DNA from: an uncultured Flavobacteriales bacterium
Lineage (GTDB): Bacteria > Bacteroidota > Bacteroidia > Flavobacteriales > Schleiferiaceae
Assembly (NCBI GenBank): GCA_913055685.1
Contig: CAJXKC010000001.1
Location: 806,001-870,000, forward strand
DNA: 64,000 bases
Direction of reading: 5' to 3'
The notes under the pieces were generated by a model. It saw only the letters and a program-made list of their open reading frames with translations. It searched no databases and was not told where the DNA came from. Numbering within the stretch: position 1 is the first letter of the stretch; every line of letters starts with the position of its first letter. This document shows positions 36,730-45,026 of the stretch, piece after piece. Position numbers and translations under genes: made by a program.

Positions 36730-37572
36730 ATGCGAGTGTTTCGTACCCAAAACGAGCTTCAACTTTTTAATCAGGAGCTAGCCCAGGCGGGCAAAGAATT
36801 AGGTTTCGTGGCCACCATGGGTGCCTTGCATGCTGGGCATATGAGCCTTCTACATCAGGCGCAAGCCGAAAACCAGGCGACTATCGTTAGCATTTTTGTA
36901 AACCCCACTCAGTTTAATAATTCAGAGGATTTAGAAAAATATCCCATCCGTACCGATGAGGATTTAGCACTCTTAAAAAAAGAAGGAGCAACGGCGGTTT
37001 TTTTGCCTTCGGTTTCTGAAGTCTATGGGAATAAGGTAGAGGCGGATGATCTCGATCTCATCGGTCTAGATAAAGGCATGGAAGGGGAGTTTAGACCAGG
37101 TCATTTCCCTGGAGTCGCGGCAGTGGTGCGCCGCCTTTTTGAGCTGATAAAACCCCAACGAGCCTATTTCGGGGAAAAAGACTTTCAACAATTATTAATT
37201 GTTAAACACATGGCCAAGGTTTATCAGTTGCCCGTAGAGGTTATTGGTTGTGAGACCGAACGTTATGCGAGCGGCCTCGCCATGAGTAGTCGCAATTTTA
37301 GGCTTTCGCCTGATGGCTTGGCATCGGCAGATATCATTTACAAACAGATGATTTGGGCTAGGGAAAATTATCAGGATTATAGTCCGGGTGACCTGAAAGC
37401 AGCCATAGTAGACAATTTCGAAAACAGCGATTTGGAACTAGAGTACATTGAGTTCGCAGATGCTAATAGCATGAAAATGGTAAGTGACTGGGAACAACAT
37501 TCGGCTGTTCGCGTTTTCATAGCTGCCTATTGTGAAGGGGTCCGACTAATAGACAACATAGCGCTCTATTAG
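36730..37572 (+). CDS. panC: Pantoate--beta-alanine ligase
   Basis: Enzyme of 280 residues joining pantoate and beta-alanine with ATP in pantothenate (CoA) synthesis. It has the HxGH nucleotidyltransferase motif in VATMGALHAGHMSLLHQA, the FVNPTQFNNSEDLEKYP segment, GAFLFP-like GATAVFLPSVSEVYG, FGEKDFQQL, and the KMSKS-like MSSRNFRLS. It starts the plus-strand cluster panC-panD-flippase-like gene, with panD 50 bp downstream. Confidence 0.96.
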   Translation: MRVFRTQNELQLFNQELAQAGKELGFVATMGALHAGHMSLLHQAQAENQATIVSIFVNPTQFNNSEDLEKYPIRTDEDLALLKKEGATAVFLPSVSEVYGNKVEADDLDLIGLDKGMEGEFRPGHFPGVAAVVRRLFELIKPQRAYFGEKDFQQLLIVKHMAKVYQLPVEVIGCETERYASGLAMSSRNFRLSPDGLASADIIYKQMIWARENYQDYSPGDLKAAIVDNFENSDLELEYIEFADANSMKMVSDWEQHSAVRVFIAAYCEGVRLIDNIALY

Positions 37573-37610
37573 TTTTTCCTTTTCAGGGTAAAACAATTTA
37601 GCTTAAAACG

Positions 37611-37618
37611 TAATTTTG
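37611..37618 (+). promoter_or_regulatory. -7 box upstream of panD, 4 bp before its ATG
   Basis: TAATTTTG matches TAnnTTTG and ends 4 bp before the ATG at 37623. If used, panD mRNA would be leaderless. No good -33 element is seen, and panD may instead be read from the panC transcript. Confidence 0.4.
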
Positions 37619-37622
37619 CGCC

Positions 37623-37973
37623 ATGCAAATCGAGGTCTTAAAATCAAAGATTCACCGGGTAAAGATTACCGGTGCAGACTTAAACTATATTGGCAGTATC
37701 ACCATTGATGAAGATTTAATGGATGCCGCTAATATGATCCAAGGGGAGAAGGTGGCTATTGTGAATATTAACAATGGCGAGCGCCTCGAGACCTATGTGA
37801 TTAAGGGGGAGCGCGGTAGTGGTGAAATTAATATGAATGGTCCCGCCGCTCGAAAGGTGCAAGCGGGAGATATCATTATCATTATATCATACGCCCTTAT
37901 GGACTTTGAAAAAGCGAAGTCCTTTAAGCCCACTATCATTTTCCCAAATGAAGAGACCAACCAATTAAACTGA
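37623..37973 (+). CDS. panD: Aspartate 1-decarboxylase
   Basis: Pyruvoyl enzyme of 116 residues making beta-alanine from aspartate, the partner step of PanC. The self-cleavage site is YIGSITID, cut between Gly and Ser to form the pyruvoyl group. [14 protein letters not shown] before it and [27 protein letters not shown] after it are family segments. Length is typical. It is followed 4 bp later by the flippase-like membrane gene, which starts with TTG. Confidence 0.96.
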   Translation: MQIEVLKSKIHRVKITGADLNYIGSITIDEDLMDAANMIQGEKVAIVNINNGERLETYVIKGERGSGEINMNGPAARKVQAGDIIIIISYALMDFEKAKSFKPTIIFPNEETNQLN

Positions 37974-37977
37974 TTTT

Positions 37978-38973
37978 TTGAAAGCTCGCTTAAAGGATAT
38001 TGCAAAATATTTACTCTTTCTAGGCATAGGAGGACTATTCCTTTGGTTGGCCTTTCGCAAAACAGAATGGGCCAAATTGGTCGAAGATTTCCGCTCAGCA
38101 GATTACTCTTATGTAATATATTCCATGCTAATGGGCTATGCGGCCTTTATAAGTAGGGGTCTACGCTGGAATTTACTTTTAGAACCTTTAGGTAAAAAGG
38201 CAAAACCATGGAATGCCATTCATGCGGTTTCGATTGGCTACTTCGCGAATGTGGCGGTGCCAAGGGCGGGTGAGCTAATGCGCTGCACTTCATTAAAAAG
38301 TACTGACGACATTCCTTTAGAAAGACTCTTTGGAACGGTAGTCCTAGAACGGGTTATTGATGCCGCCATTTTACTGGCGCTAATCCTCTTTACCTTTATT
38401 ATTCAACTGGGTAACCTGCAGCACTTTTTTGATCAAGCCTTTGCTAATTCGGATGGCTCAGCGGCTCAGGGGCCGGATATCAAATTAATCCTTTTGGGTG
38501 CTATTGTGGTCTTCGGACTCTTGGCTTATCTCTTTAGAAGAAAGATTCAAGCGCTGCCAATCTTTATAAAAGTTCGTGAGCTGTGGCAAGGCTTTAAGGA
38601 AGGCTTTAAATCACTTTCGAAAGTAAAGAATAAGTGGGCTTTTTATGGGCACACTGCCTTTATCTGGATCATGTACTTTTTGATGATTTACGTGGTGATC
38701 TTTGCCTTACCGGCTACTTCAGAAATTAGTTTAGCCAATGGCTTGTTTGTAATGATTGCTGGTGGCATGGGAATGGTAGTGCCTGCTCCTGGAGGGATAG
38801 GTTCTTATCATTATCTGGTAATGCTGGCCCTTGGAGTTTTGGGAATTAATGAGACCGACGGTCTTAGTTTTGCTACCTTAGTCCACAGTGGGCAATTAGT
38901 GATGACCCTTATCGCCGGAGTACTGGCTTTACCAATGATTTACCGCGCTCGCGCGATTTTGAAAAAACAATAA
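37978..38973 (+). CDS. YbhN/UPF0104-type flippase-like integral membrane protein
   Basis: Protein of 331 residues with about eight membrane helices, matching the lysylphosphatidylglycerol synthase transmembrane (flippase-like) family: FRSADYSYVIYSMLMGYAAFISRGLRW, AVSIGYFANVAVPRAGELMRC, RLFGTVVLERVIDA, and GLFVMIAGGMGMVVPAPGGIGSYHYLV near the C-terminus. Start TTG at 37978, 4 bp after panD. No catalytic acyl/aminoacyl transferase domain is fused, so a lipid-flipping or unknown membrane role is inferred. Confidence 0.85.
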   Translation: MKARLKDIAKYLLFLGIGGLFLWLAFRKTEWAKLVEDFRSADYSYVIYSMLMGYAAFISRGLRWNLLLEPLGKKAKPWNAIHAVSIGYFANVAVPRAGELMRCTSLKSTDDIPLERLFGTVVLERVIDAAILLALILFTFIIQLGNLQHFFDQAFANSDGSAAQGPDIKLILLGAIVVFGLLAYLFRRKIQALPIFIKVRELWQGFKEGFKSLSKVKNKWAFYGHTAFIWIMYFLMIYVVIFALPATSEISLANGLFVMIAGGMGMVVPAPGGIGSYHYLVMLALGVLGINETDGLSFATLVHSGQLVMTLIAGVLALPMIYRARAILKKQ

Positions 38974-38975
38974 TC

Positions 38976-39344
38976 ATGACCTTACGAGACGCCTTAAGAG
39001 CAAAGAAACACAGCCTAACGGATATGAACCTAAAGATTAATTCTTGGTCGGTTTACGGCGAAGAAACAGTGGTTCTATTTTATTCTAATTGGGAGTGTAG
39101 TTCCAAAAGCTTAATCAAACTTATCGACTATTTAGCCTTAGTAGATAAGTTGGTAGTGGCTTTACCAAAAGGAACGAGTGAAGATGTGATCTTTCAAATC
39201 GTGAACTTACAGGTAGTTGATGGGGTGGTTCTATACGAAACCGTTGATGAGGCGCTACCCTATTTTTCGGGAGCAAAATTTGCTTTTGAAGGTTCAAGTC
39301 CAGCTAATGCCGCAGAATATAAATCTCGCACCCTTGCCCTCTAA
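38976..39344 (+). CDS. Small protein resembling a degenerate nucleotidyltransferase domain
   Basis: Protein of 122 residues with no signal or membrane helix. The layout VVLFYSNWECSSKSLIKLIDYLALVDKLVVALPKG, then VVDGVVLYETVDEALPYF, parallels RfaE/HldE-type cytidylyltransferase folds (first strand, HxGH helix, second strand after the D-K/R-L-V-V-A motif, then the VDxVVxF segment). The catalytic HxGH is replaced by residues around ECSSKSL, so any such domain should be inactive. It ends on the ATG of radA with a one-base overlap and starts 2 bp after the flippase-like gene. The likeness was judged by eye and is uncertain. Confidence 0.5.
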   Translation: MTLRDALRAKKHSLTDMNLKINSWSVYGEETVVLFYSNWECSSKSLIKLIDYLALVDKLVVALPKGTSEDVIFQIVNLQVVDGVVLYETVDEALPYFSGAKFAFEGSSPANAAEYKSRTLAL

Positions 39345-40705
39345 TGGCCAAGGCTAAAGTAGAATATCTTTGTCAGTCTTGTGGCGCCCGCCACTCCAAG
39401 TGGATGGGGCAATGTTCGCGCTGCGGCGAGTGGAATACTATTGTTGAGGAGGTAGTGCAGGCGCCCTCTAAAACCGATTGGAAGTCGAATGCCAAATCAG
39501 GCGCAAGCCAAAAGGCCAGTATTCGATCTATCCGAGACGTACAAGCCGATCATGCTCAGCGATTTGGCAGTGGCGACTCGGAGTTAGACCGGGTATTAGG
39601 CGGCGGAGTGGTGTCGGGTTCGGTGGTTCTTATTGGTGGTGAGCCTGGCATCGGTAAAAGTACCTTGATGCTGCAAATGGCCCTGAACCTTCCTAAGAAA
39701 GTGCTATACATCTCTGGGGAAGAAAGTGAACATCAAGTGCAGATGCGGGCCCAGCGAATTGGAATAAAGAATGAGGAATGTTATCTGCTTACTTCAACTC
39801 AGAGTCAGGAGATATTTCAATTAGCCGCCGAAAATAAACCGGATATTCTGGTAATCGACTCTATTCAGACCCTACAATCGCCCTTAATCGATTCGGCACC
39901 AGGTTCGGTGTCGCAAATCCGACAGTGTTCGGCCGAATTAATTCAATATGCCAAGGAAACAGGCACGCCGGTTTTTCTAATTGGGCATATCACCAAAGAG
40001 GGACAAATTGCAGGGCCTAAGCTCTTGGAGCATATGGTAGACACGGTACTTCAATTTGAAGGCGACCGTCATCATATATACAGGCTTCTAAGGGCGCATA
40101 AAAATCGCTTCGGCTCAACCCATGAGATTGGTATTTATGAGATGCATGGGGCCGGAATGCGAATTGTCGAAAACCCTTCGCAATTGATGCTTTCCGAGCG
40201 AGGTGCAGATCTTAGTGGTAATGCAGTAGCAGCAACTTTAGAAGGGATTAGACCGATGCTTATTGAGGTTCAGGCCCTAGCAAGTACTGCCGTTTATGGG
40301 ACCCCGCAAAGGAGCACCACGGGTTATGATACCAGGCGATTAAACATGCTTTTGGCGGTATTGGAAAAGCGCTGTGGTTTTCGTTTAGGTACCAAAGATG
40401 TATTCTTAAATATTACCGGCGGTATTAAAGTTGACGACCCGGCCATAGACTTGGCCGTGGTAGCCGCAATTTTAAGTTCTAATGAAGATATCGCCTTGGC
40501 GCCAAAGGTCTGCTTTGCGGCTGAGGTAGGACTAAGTGGAGAACTTCGCCCCGTTCCTCGTATCGAGCAGCGCGTGTCTGAAGCAGAAAAATTAGGCTTC
40601 GAAGAAATAGTAATTTCCGCTTCTTCTAAATTTAAATCTCAAAGCGGAATCCAAGTTATACGCTGTAAACAAGTCGAAGAGGTCTTCCAACATCTGTTTG
40701 GATAA
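39344..40705 (+). CDS. radA: DNA repair protein RadA (Sms)
   Basis: ATPase of 453 residues that helps branch migration in recombinational repair. It has an N-terminal C4 zinc finger (CQSCG, then CSRCGEW), Walker A GGEPGIGKST, Walker B ILVIDSIQTL, the family motif KNRFGSTHEIGIYEM, and a C-terminal Lon-protease-like domain (TGGIKVDDPAIDLAVVAAILSS). Length is typical. It overlaps the small upstream gene by one base. Confidence 0.96.
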   Translation: MAKAKVEYLCQSCGARHSKWMGQCSRCGEWNTIVEEVVQAPSKTDWKSNAKSGASQKASIRSIRDVQADHAQRFGSGDSELDRVLGGGVVSGSVVLIGGEPGIGKSTLMLQMALNLPKKVLYISGEESEHQVQMRAQRIGIKNEECYLLTSTQSQEIFQLAAENKPDILVIDSIQTLQSPLIDSAPGSVSQIRQCSAELIQYAKETGTPVFLIGHITKEGQIAGPKLLEHMVDTVLQFEGDRHHIYRLLRAHKNRFGSTHEIGIYEMHGAGMRIVENPSQLMLSERGADLSGNAVAATLEGIRPMLIEVQALASTAVYGTPQRSTTGYDTRRLNMLLAVLEKRCGFRLGTKDVFLNITGGIKVDDPAIDLAVVAAILSSNEDIALAPKVCFAAEVGLSGELRPVPRIEQRVSEAEKLGFEEIVISASSKFKSQSGIQVIRCKQVEEVFQHLFG

Positions 40706-40771
40706 ATATAATTTACCTCTATTCTTCAAATTAGGTGATAGATATCATTATTAAAAGCTAAGCTTCTGCAT

Positions 40772-40779
40772 TACTTTTG
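40772..40779 (+). promoter_or_regulatory. -7 box upstream of the Mrp/NBP35 gene
   Basis: TACTTTTG is a full TAnnTTTG match, 19 bp upstream of the ATG at 40799. No strong -33 element is visible. It would start the Mrp-NifU-korAB transcript. Confidence 0.5.
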
Positions 40780-40798
40780 CTCAAATTCTAATTTGAGA

Positions 40799-41935
40799 AT
40801 GGCGTACACCAAAAGTGATATTTTAAAAGCCCTTGAGGCTATTCAGGCAACCAAAGGGGGGACAAACTTGGTTGAGGCCGGTCACGTGAAAAACGTGCAG
40901 GTATTTGGAGATGAGGTGATTATTGATGTTATATCGGAATCACCCGCCCTACACGTAAAGAAGAAATTGGAGGTAGATATCCTGCGTGAAGTTCACGAGC
41001 AGGTCGATAAAAAACTAAAGATCACCGTTAACATCGAAGTGCCCAAGGCCGCCGAGGAACGTGCGAATATGATTCGCGGTGAAGCTTTACCGGGGGTTAA
41101 AAATATTATTGCGGTAGCCTCTGGTAAAGGAGGAGTGGGTAAATCTACGGTCGCAGCCAATTTGGCCATAAGTCTAAAGCAAATGGGCTTTTCAGTCGGA
41201 TTGGTGGATGCCGATATTTACGGACCATCAATGCCCACTATGTTTGATGTGGAAACCGCTCGCCCGGGAACCATTAATGTGAACGGGAAAAGTATGATGG
41301 ATCCGGTAGAGAGCTACGGTGTTAAGCTACTCTCTATTGGCTTCTTTGCTAAACCGGATCAGGCGGTAGTTTGGCGTGGCCCTATGGCTTCCAAAGCCTT
41401 AAACCAATTATTACGCGATGCCCACTGGGGAGAGCTGGACTTTATGATTTTAGACCTTCCTCCAGGTACAGGCGATATTCATCTATCTACCGTTCAGGCC
41501 GTGCCTATTACTGGAGCGGTAATTGTGAGCACGCCTCAAAATGTGGCTTTGGCCGATGCGCGTAAAGGAGTGGCGATGTTTAGGGTAGAGAATATAAATG
41601 TTCCAGTATTAGGACTCATCGAGAATATGGCTTACTTCACACCACCAGAATTACCCGACAATAAGTATTACCTTTTCGGTGAAAATGGAGTGAAGAGTTT
41701 AGCCAATCAATTGCAAATTCCTTTCTTGGGAGAATTGCCTATTGTGCAGAGTATTCGCGAGGCTGGCGATGTGGGTAGACCCGCCGCTTTACAGGAAGGC
41801 ACGATTGCGCAAACCGCCTTTGAGGGCATTGCCCGACGTACTGTAGAGGAGCTTGTAAAACGTAATGAAGAATTACCTCCCACGGAAGTAACTCGCATTA
41901 CGACCATGGCCGGCTGCTCGGCTGTTAAAGACTAA
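40799..41935 (+). CDS. Mrp/NBP35-family iron-sulfur carrier ATPase
   Basis: Protein of 378 residues that carries and delivers Fe-S clusters. It has an N-terminal MIP18-like domain (DILKALEAIQATKGGTNLVEAGHVKNVQV) and a C-terminal deviant Walker A NTPase (VASGKGGVGKSTVAANLAISL). It continues with LVDADIYGPSMPTMF, LILDLPPGTGDIHLS and GLIENMAYF. The ATG at 40799 is preferred to the in-frame TTG at 40793. No CxxC pair is visible near the C-terminus. It leads a set of Fe-S genes: a NifU-like protein 3 bp downstream and ferredoxin-linked KorAB. Confidence 0.92.
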   Translation: MAYTKSDILKALEAIQATKGGTNLVEAGHVKNVQVFGDEVIIDVISESPALHVKKKLEVDILREVHEQVDKKLKITVNIEVPKAAEERANMIRGEALPGVKNIIAVASGKGGVGKSTVAANLAISLKQMGFSVGLVDADIYGPSMPTMFDVETARPGTINVNGKSMMDPVESYGVKLLSIGFFAKPDQAVVWRGPMASKALNQLLRDAHWGELDFMILDLPPGTGDIHLSTVQAVPITGAVIVSTPQNVALADARKGVAMFRVENINVPVLGLIENMAYFTPPELPDNKYYLFGENGVKSLANQLQIPFLGELPIVQSIREAGDVGRPAALQEGTIAQTAFEGIARRTVEELVKRNEELPPTEVTRITTMAGCSAVKD

Positions 41936-41938
41936 GAG

Positions 41939-42187
41939 ATGAAAAACAAAGAAGAAATTCTAAATCGCATAGCGATTGCCCTTGAGGAAATCCGCCCATT
42001 TTTAAAGTCGGATGGCGGCGATATTAGTTTGGTAGATTTAGATGAAGACGGAACGGTAAAGGTTCAATTACACGGTGCCTGCAGTGGCTGTAGTGTAAAC
42101 CAGATGACCTTAAAAAGTGGTGTGGAAATGACCATCAAAAAGCACGTTCCAGAAGTAAGCTCAGTGATTGAGATAGGAAGCCTCTAA
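41939..42187 (+). CDS. NifU-like C-terminal domain Fe-S scaffold protein
   Basis: Protein of 82 residues (NFU domain alone): LDEIRPFLKSDGGDISLVDLDEDG-like opening and the cluster-binding CSGCSVNQMTLKSGVE. The CxxC in CSGCS coordinates the cluster between two subunits. Directly after Mrp (3 bp) and before korA (9 bp), so it probably supplies clusters to the oxidoreductase or other Fe-S proteins. Confidence 0.93.
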   Translation: MKNKEEILNRIAIALEEIRPFLKSDGGDISLVDLDEDGTVKVQLHGACSGCSVNQMTLKSGVEMTIKKHVPEVSSVIEIGSL

Positions 42188-42196
42188 GTCGTAAGG

Positions 42197-44038
42197 ATGA
42201 AAGAAACCAAAACCCTTTCCAAAGTCACAATACATTTTGCAGGAGATTCTGGTGATGGTATTCAGTTAGCAGGTGCCCAATTTGCAAGCACTACGGCTTT
42301 AGCCGGAAACGATCTCAGTACTTTCCCGGACTTTCCCGCCGAAATTCGTGCCCCCATTGGTACTACTGCTGGTGTATCGGGTTTTCAAATAAACTTTGGT
42401 AGTGAGGAGATTCATACTCCTGGTGGAAGACCTGATGTTTTGGTGGCAATGAACGCCGCAGCTTACAAGAAAAACTTTGCCAACCTAAAACCTGCCGGGG
42501 TGGTGATTGTTGACCCAGCCGGTTTTGATAAAAAGAATTTACGTTTAGCGGGTTATGATGATGAAGAAAATCCGCTTCTTAATAAGCCCAGCGATTACCA
42601 ATTTTATGAAATTGAGGTAACGCGGCTTAACCGCGATGCCATGAAGGACGTGGATATTGCGCCGCGGGATCGCGATCGCTCCCGCAATATGTTTGTATTA
42701 GGCTTTATCTACTTCCTCTACAATCGAAATTTAGAGGTTACGCTCCATTTTTTAGAAGAAAAATTTAAGCATAAGCCAGCCGTTTTAGAAGCCAATTCTA
42801 AGGCATTAAAGGCAGGATATAATTACGGAGATACCATTGAGGCGATAACCCGCTATCGTATCGAAAAAGCGAAGTTGCCGCCGGGTGAATATCGTAATGT
42901 AACGGGAAATCAGGCCCTAGCTTTGGGTCTAATTGCGGCTGCTAAAAAAAGTGGCTTAGAACTGTTTTATGGCAGTTATCCCATTACCCCAGCTTCCGAC
43001 ATTTTACATGAGTTAGCGGCCCGTAAAAATTATGGGGTAAAAACCTTTCAGGCAGAAGATGAGATTGCAGCCATTACTGCTGCTATCGGGGCTAGCTTCG
43101 GCGGTGCTTTAGGGGTTACTGGAACTTCGGGTCCGGGTATGGCCCTAAAAACGGAAGCCTTAGGTTTGGCGATGATGCTCGAACTTCCTTTGGTGGTGAT
43201 AAATGTGCAAAGAGGCGGACCCAGCACGGGATTGCCAACTAAAACCGAACAAAGCGACTTGATGCAGGCTGTTTATGGTCGCAATGGTGAAACCCCAATT
43301 CCCGTTATTGCGGCCTCCTCACCTTCAGATTGTTTTAGAGCTGCTTACGAAGCAACTAGAATAGCACTGGAGCATATGACTCCGGTGATCCTGCTTAGCG
43401 ATGGCTATATTGCGAATAGCTCGGAGCCATGGCTTTTCCCTAAAGCTGCTAGTTTAGCTGAAATTAAGCCACCAATACGGACAAAATCGGGCGACTTTTT
43501 ACCCTATGAACGCGATGCTAAAGAGGTACGGGAATGGGCCTTGCCTGGGACACCGGGCTTGGAGCATCGTTTAGGCGGTTTAGAGAAGGAGGACAAAACG
43601 GGTAACGTAAGTTACGATCCCGAAAACCATGAATTAATGGTTAAGATCCGCGCTCGTAAAGTAGCTTTGGTAGCCAAAGATTACCCTAAGACAGAGCTTC
43701 TCCAAGGGGTAGAAGGAGCCAAACTTTTAATTCTAGGCTGGGGTAATACCAAAGGGGCTATTCAAGTGGCAGTTTCACAAGCTTTAGCCCAGGGCTTATC
43801 CGTAGCGCAGTTACACCTTCACCATTTAAATCCCTTGCCCGAGGATTTGGGAAGTTTATTGGAAAGCTTTGAGCGAGTATTAATTCCTGAGCTCAATAAT
43901 GGTCAGTTGGTACGAATTATTAGGGATAAGTACTTGGTAAAGGCGGATGTCTTAGATAAAATTAAGGGTCAGCCTTTCCTAGCCGAAGAGATTTTAGACC
44001 GAATTAAGAAATTGCTGAAGGATGGAGATGGAAACTAA
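42197..44038 (+). CDS. korA: 2-oxoglutarate:ferredoxin oxidoreductase, alpha subunit (with gamma domain)
   Basis: Protein of 613 residues. The N-terminal gamma domain (HFAGDSGDGIQLAGAQFAS, then PGGRPDVLVAMN) is fused to the alpha domain (YPITPASDILHELA, TGTSGPGMALKTEALGLAMMLELPLVV, GGPSTGLPTKTEQSDL). It oxidatively decarboxylates 2-oxoglutarate or a related 2-oxoacid with coenzyme A and ferredoxin, in the TCA cycle of many Bacteroidetes. The gene overlaps korB by 17 bp. Substrate is the family's usual assignment, not diagnosed here. Confidence 0.9.
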   Translation: MKETKTLSKVTIHFAGDSGDGIQLAGAQFASTTALAGNDLSTFPDFPAEIRAPIGTTAGVSGFQINFGSEEIHTPGGRPDVLVAMNAAAYKKNFANLKPAGVVIVDPAGFDKKNLRLAGYDDEENPLLNKPSDYQFYEIEVTRLNRDAMKDVDIAPRDRDRSRNMFVLGFIYFLYNRNLEVTLHFLEEKFKHKPAVLEANSKALKAGYNYGDTIEAITRYRIEKAKLPPGEYRNVTGNQALALGLIAAAKKSGLELFYGSYPITPASDILHELAARKNYGVKTFQAEDEIAAITAAIGASFGGALGVTGTSGPGMALKTEALGLAMMLELPLVVINVQRGGPSTGLPTKTEQSDLMQAVYGRNGETPIPVIAASSPSDCFRAAYEATRIALEHMTPVILLSDGYIANSSEPWLFPKAASLAEIKPPIRTKSGDFLPYERDAKEVREWALPGTPGLEHRLGGLEKEDKTGNVSYDPENHELMVKIRARKVALVAKDYPKTELLQGVEGAKLLILGWGNTKGAIQVAVSQALAQGLSVAQLHLHHLNPLPEDLGSLLESFERVLIPELNNGQLVRIIRDKYLVKADVLDKIKGQPFLAEEILDRIKKLLKDGDGN

Positions 44039-45026
44039 ATTAACAGCGCGTGATCTCAGTAGCGACCAGGAAGTGAAGTGGTGTCCGGGTTGTGGTGATT
44101 ACAGTATTTTGAAGCAAATGCAATCGGTTGTTCCCGAATTGGGAATCGCTCGTGAAGATATTGTGTTTATCTCGGGCATCGGCTGTAGCTCCCGCTTTCC
44201 CTATTATATGAATACCTATGGCATGCATAGTATTCACGGTCGTGCCCCTGCCGTTGCTACCGGTTTAAAAATTGCTAATCCCGATTTATCCATTTGGGTT
44301 ATAACTGGGGATGGCGATGGTTTAAGTATCGGGGGTAATCACCTTATTCACCTGCTGCGCAGGAACGTTGATCTTAACGTGCTGCTCTTTAACAATCAGA
44401 TTTACGGACTTACCAAGGGCCAGTATTCGCCTACCTCTGAAATGGGCAAGAAGACTAAAAGTAGTCCCCTAGGAAGCGTCGATCACCCTTTTAACCCTCT
44501 GGCTTTAGCCTTGGGTGCCGATGCCACTTTTGTAGCGCGCAGTATCGATCGCGATCCTAAACATATGCGTGAGATTCTCACTGCTAGCAATAAACATAAA
44601 GGGACGAGCTTTATTGAAGTGTATCAGAATTGCAATGTCTTTAATGATGGCACCTTTTTAAACTTTAGCGATAAGAAGCTTAAGGATGCCTTTGTGTTAA
44701 TGCTCGAAGAAGGTCAGCCGCTAATCTTTGATCAAGGTAAAAAGGGAATTCGTTTGAATGGCCTAAAACCTGAAATCGTGAACTTAGAAGAGGGCGCCAG
44801 TGCCAATGATCTTTGGATTCACGACTCAAAGGACCCCACTAAGGCTTACATTCTAAGTCGCTTCTTTGATGAGAATTTCCCACGTGCTTTTGGGATTATT
44901 TATCAGGAAGACCGCAATACTTACGAGGATGTTTTGATGGATCAATTAGACCAGGCCAAAGGAGCTATGGGCGAGGGTGACCTCGATGATCTTATCCGCG
45001 GAAAGCGCAGTTGGACAGTGGAATAA
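44022..45026 (+). CDS. korB: 2-oxoglutarate:ferredoxin oxidoreductase, beta subunit
   Basis: TPP-binding subunit of 334 residues. CPGCGDYSILK, ISGIGCSSRFPYYMNTYGMHSIHGRAPAVATGLK and the TPP/Mg motif GDGDGLSIGGNHLIHLLRRN...NN are family marks; the Cys residues help bind a 4Fe-4S cluster. A start at 44028 is also possible (second Met, two codons on). It overlaps korA by 17 bp. The convergent histidine kinase gene ends at the next base, so no terminator fits between. Confidence 0.92.
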   Translation: MEMETKLTARDLSSDQEVKWCPGCGDYSILKQMQSVVPELGIAREDIVFISGIGCSSRFPYYMNTYGMHSIHGRAPAVATGLKIANPDLSIWVITGDGDGLSIGGNHLIHLLRRNVDLNVLLFNNQIYGLTKGQYSPTSEMGKKTKSSPLGSVDHPFNPLALALGADATFVARSIDRDPKHMREILTASNKHKGTSFIEVYQNCNVFNDGTFLNFSDKKLKDAFVLMLEEGQPLIFDQGKKGIRLNGLKPEIVNLEEGASANDLWIHDSKDPTKAYILSRFFDENFPRAFGIIYQEDRNTYEDVLMDQLDQAKGAMGEGDLDDLIRGKRSWTVE

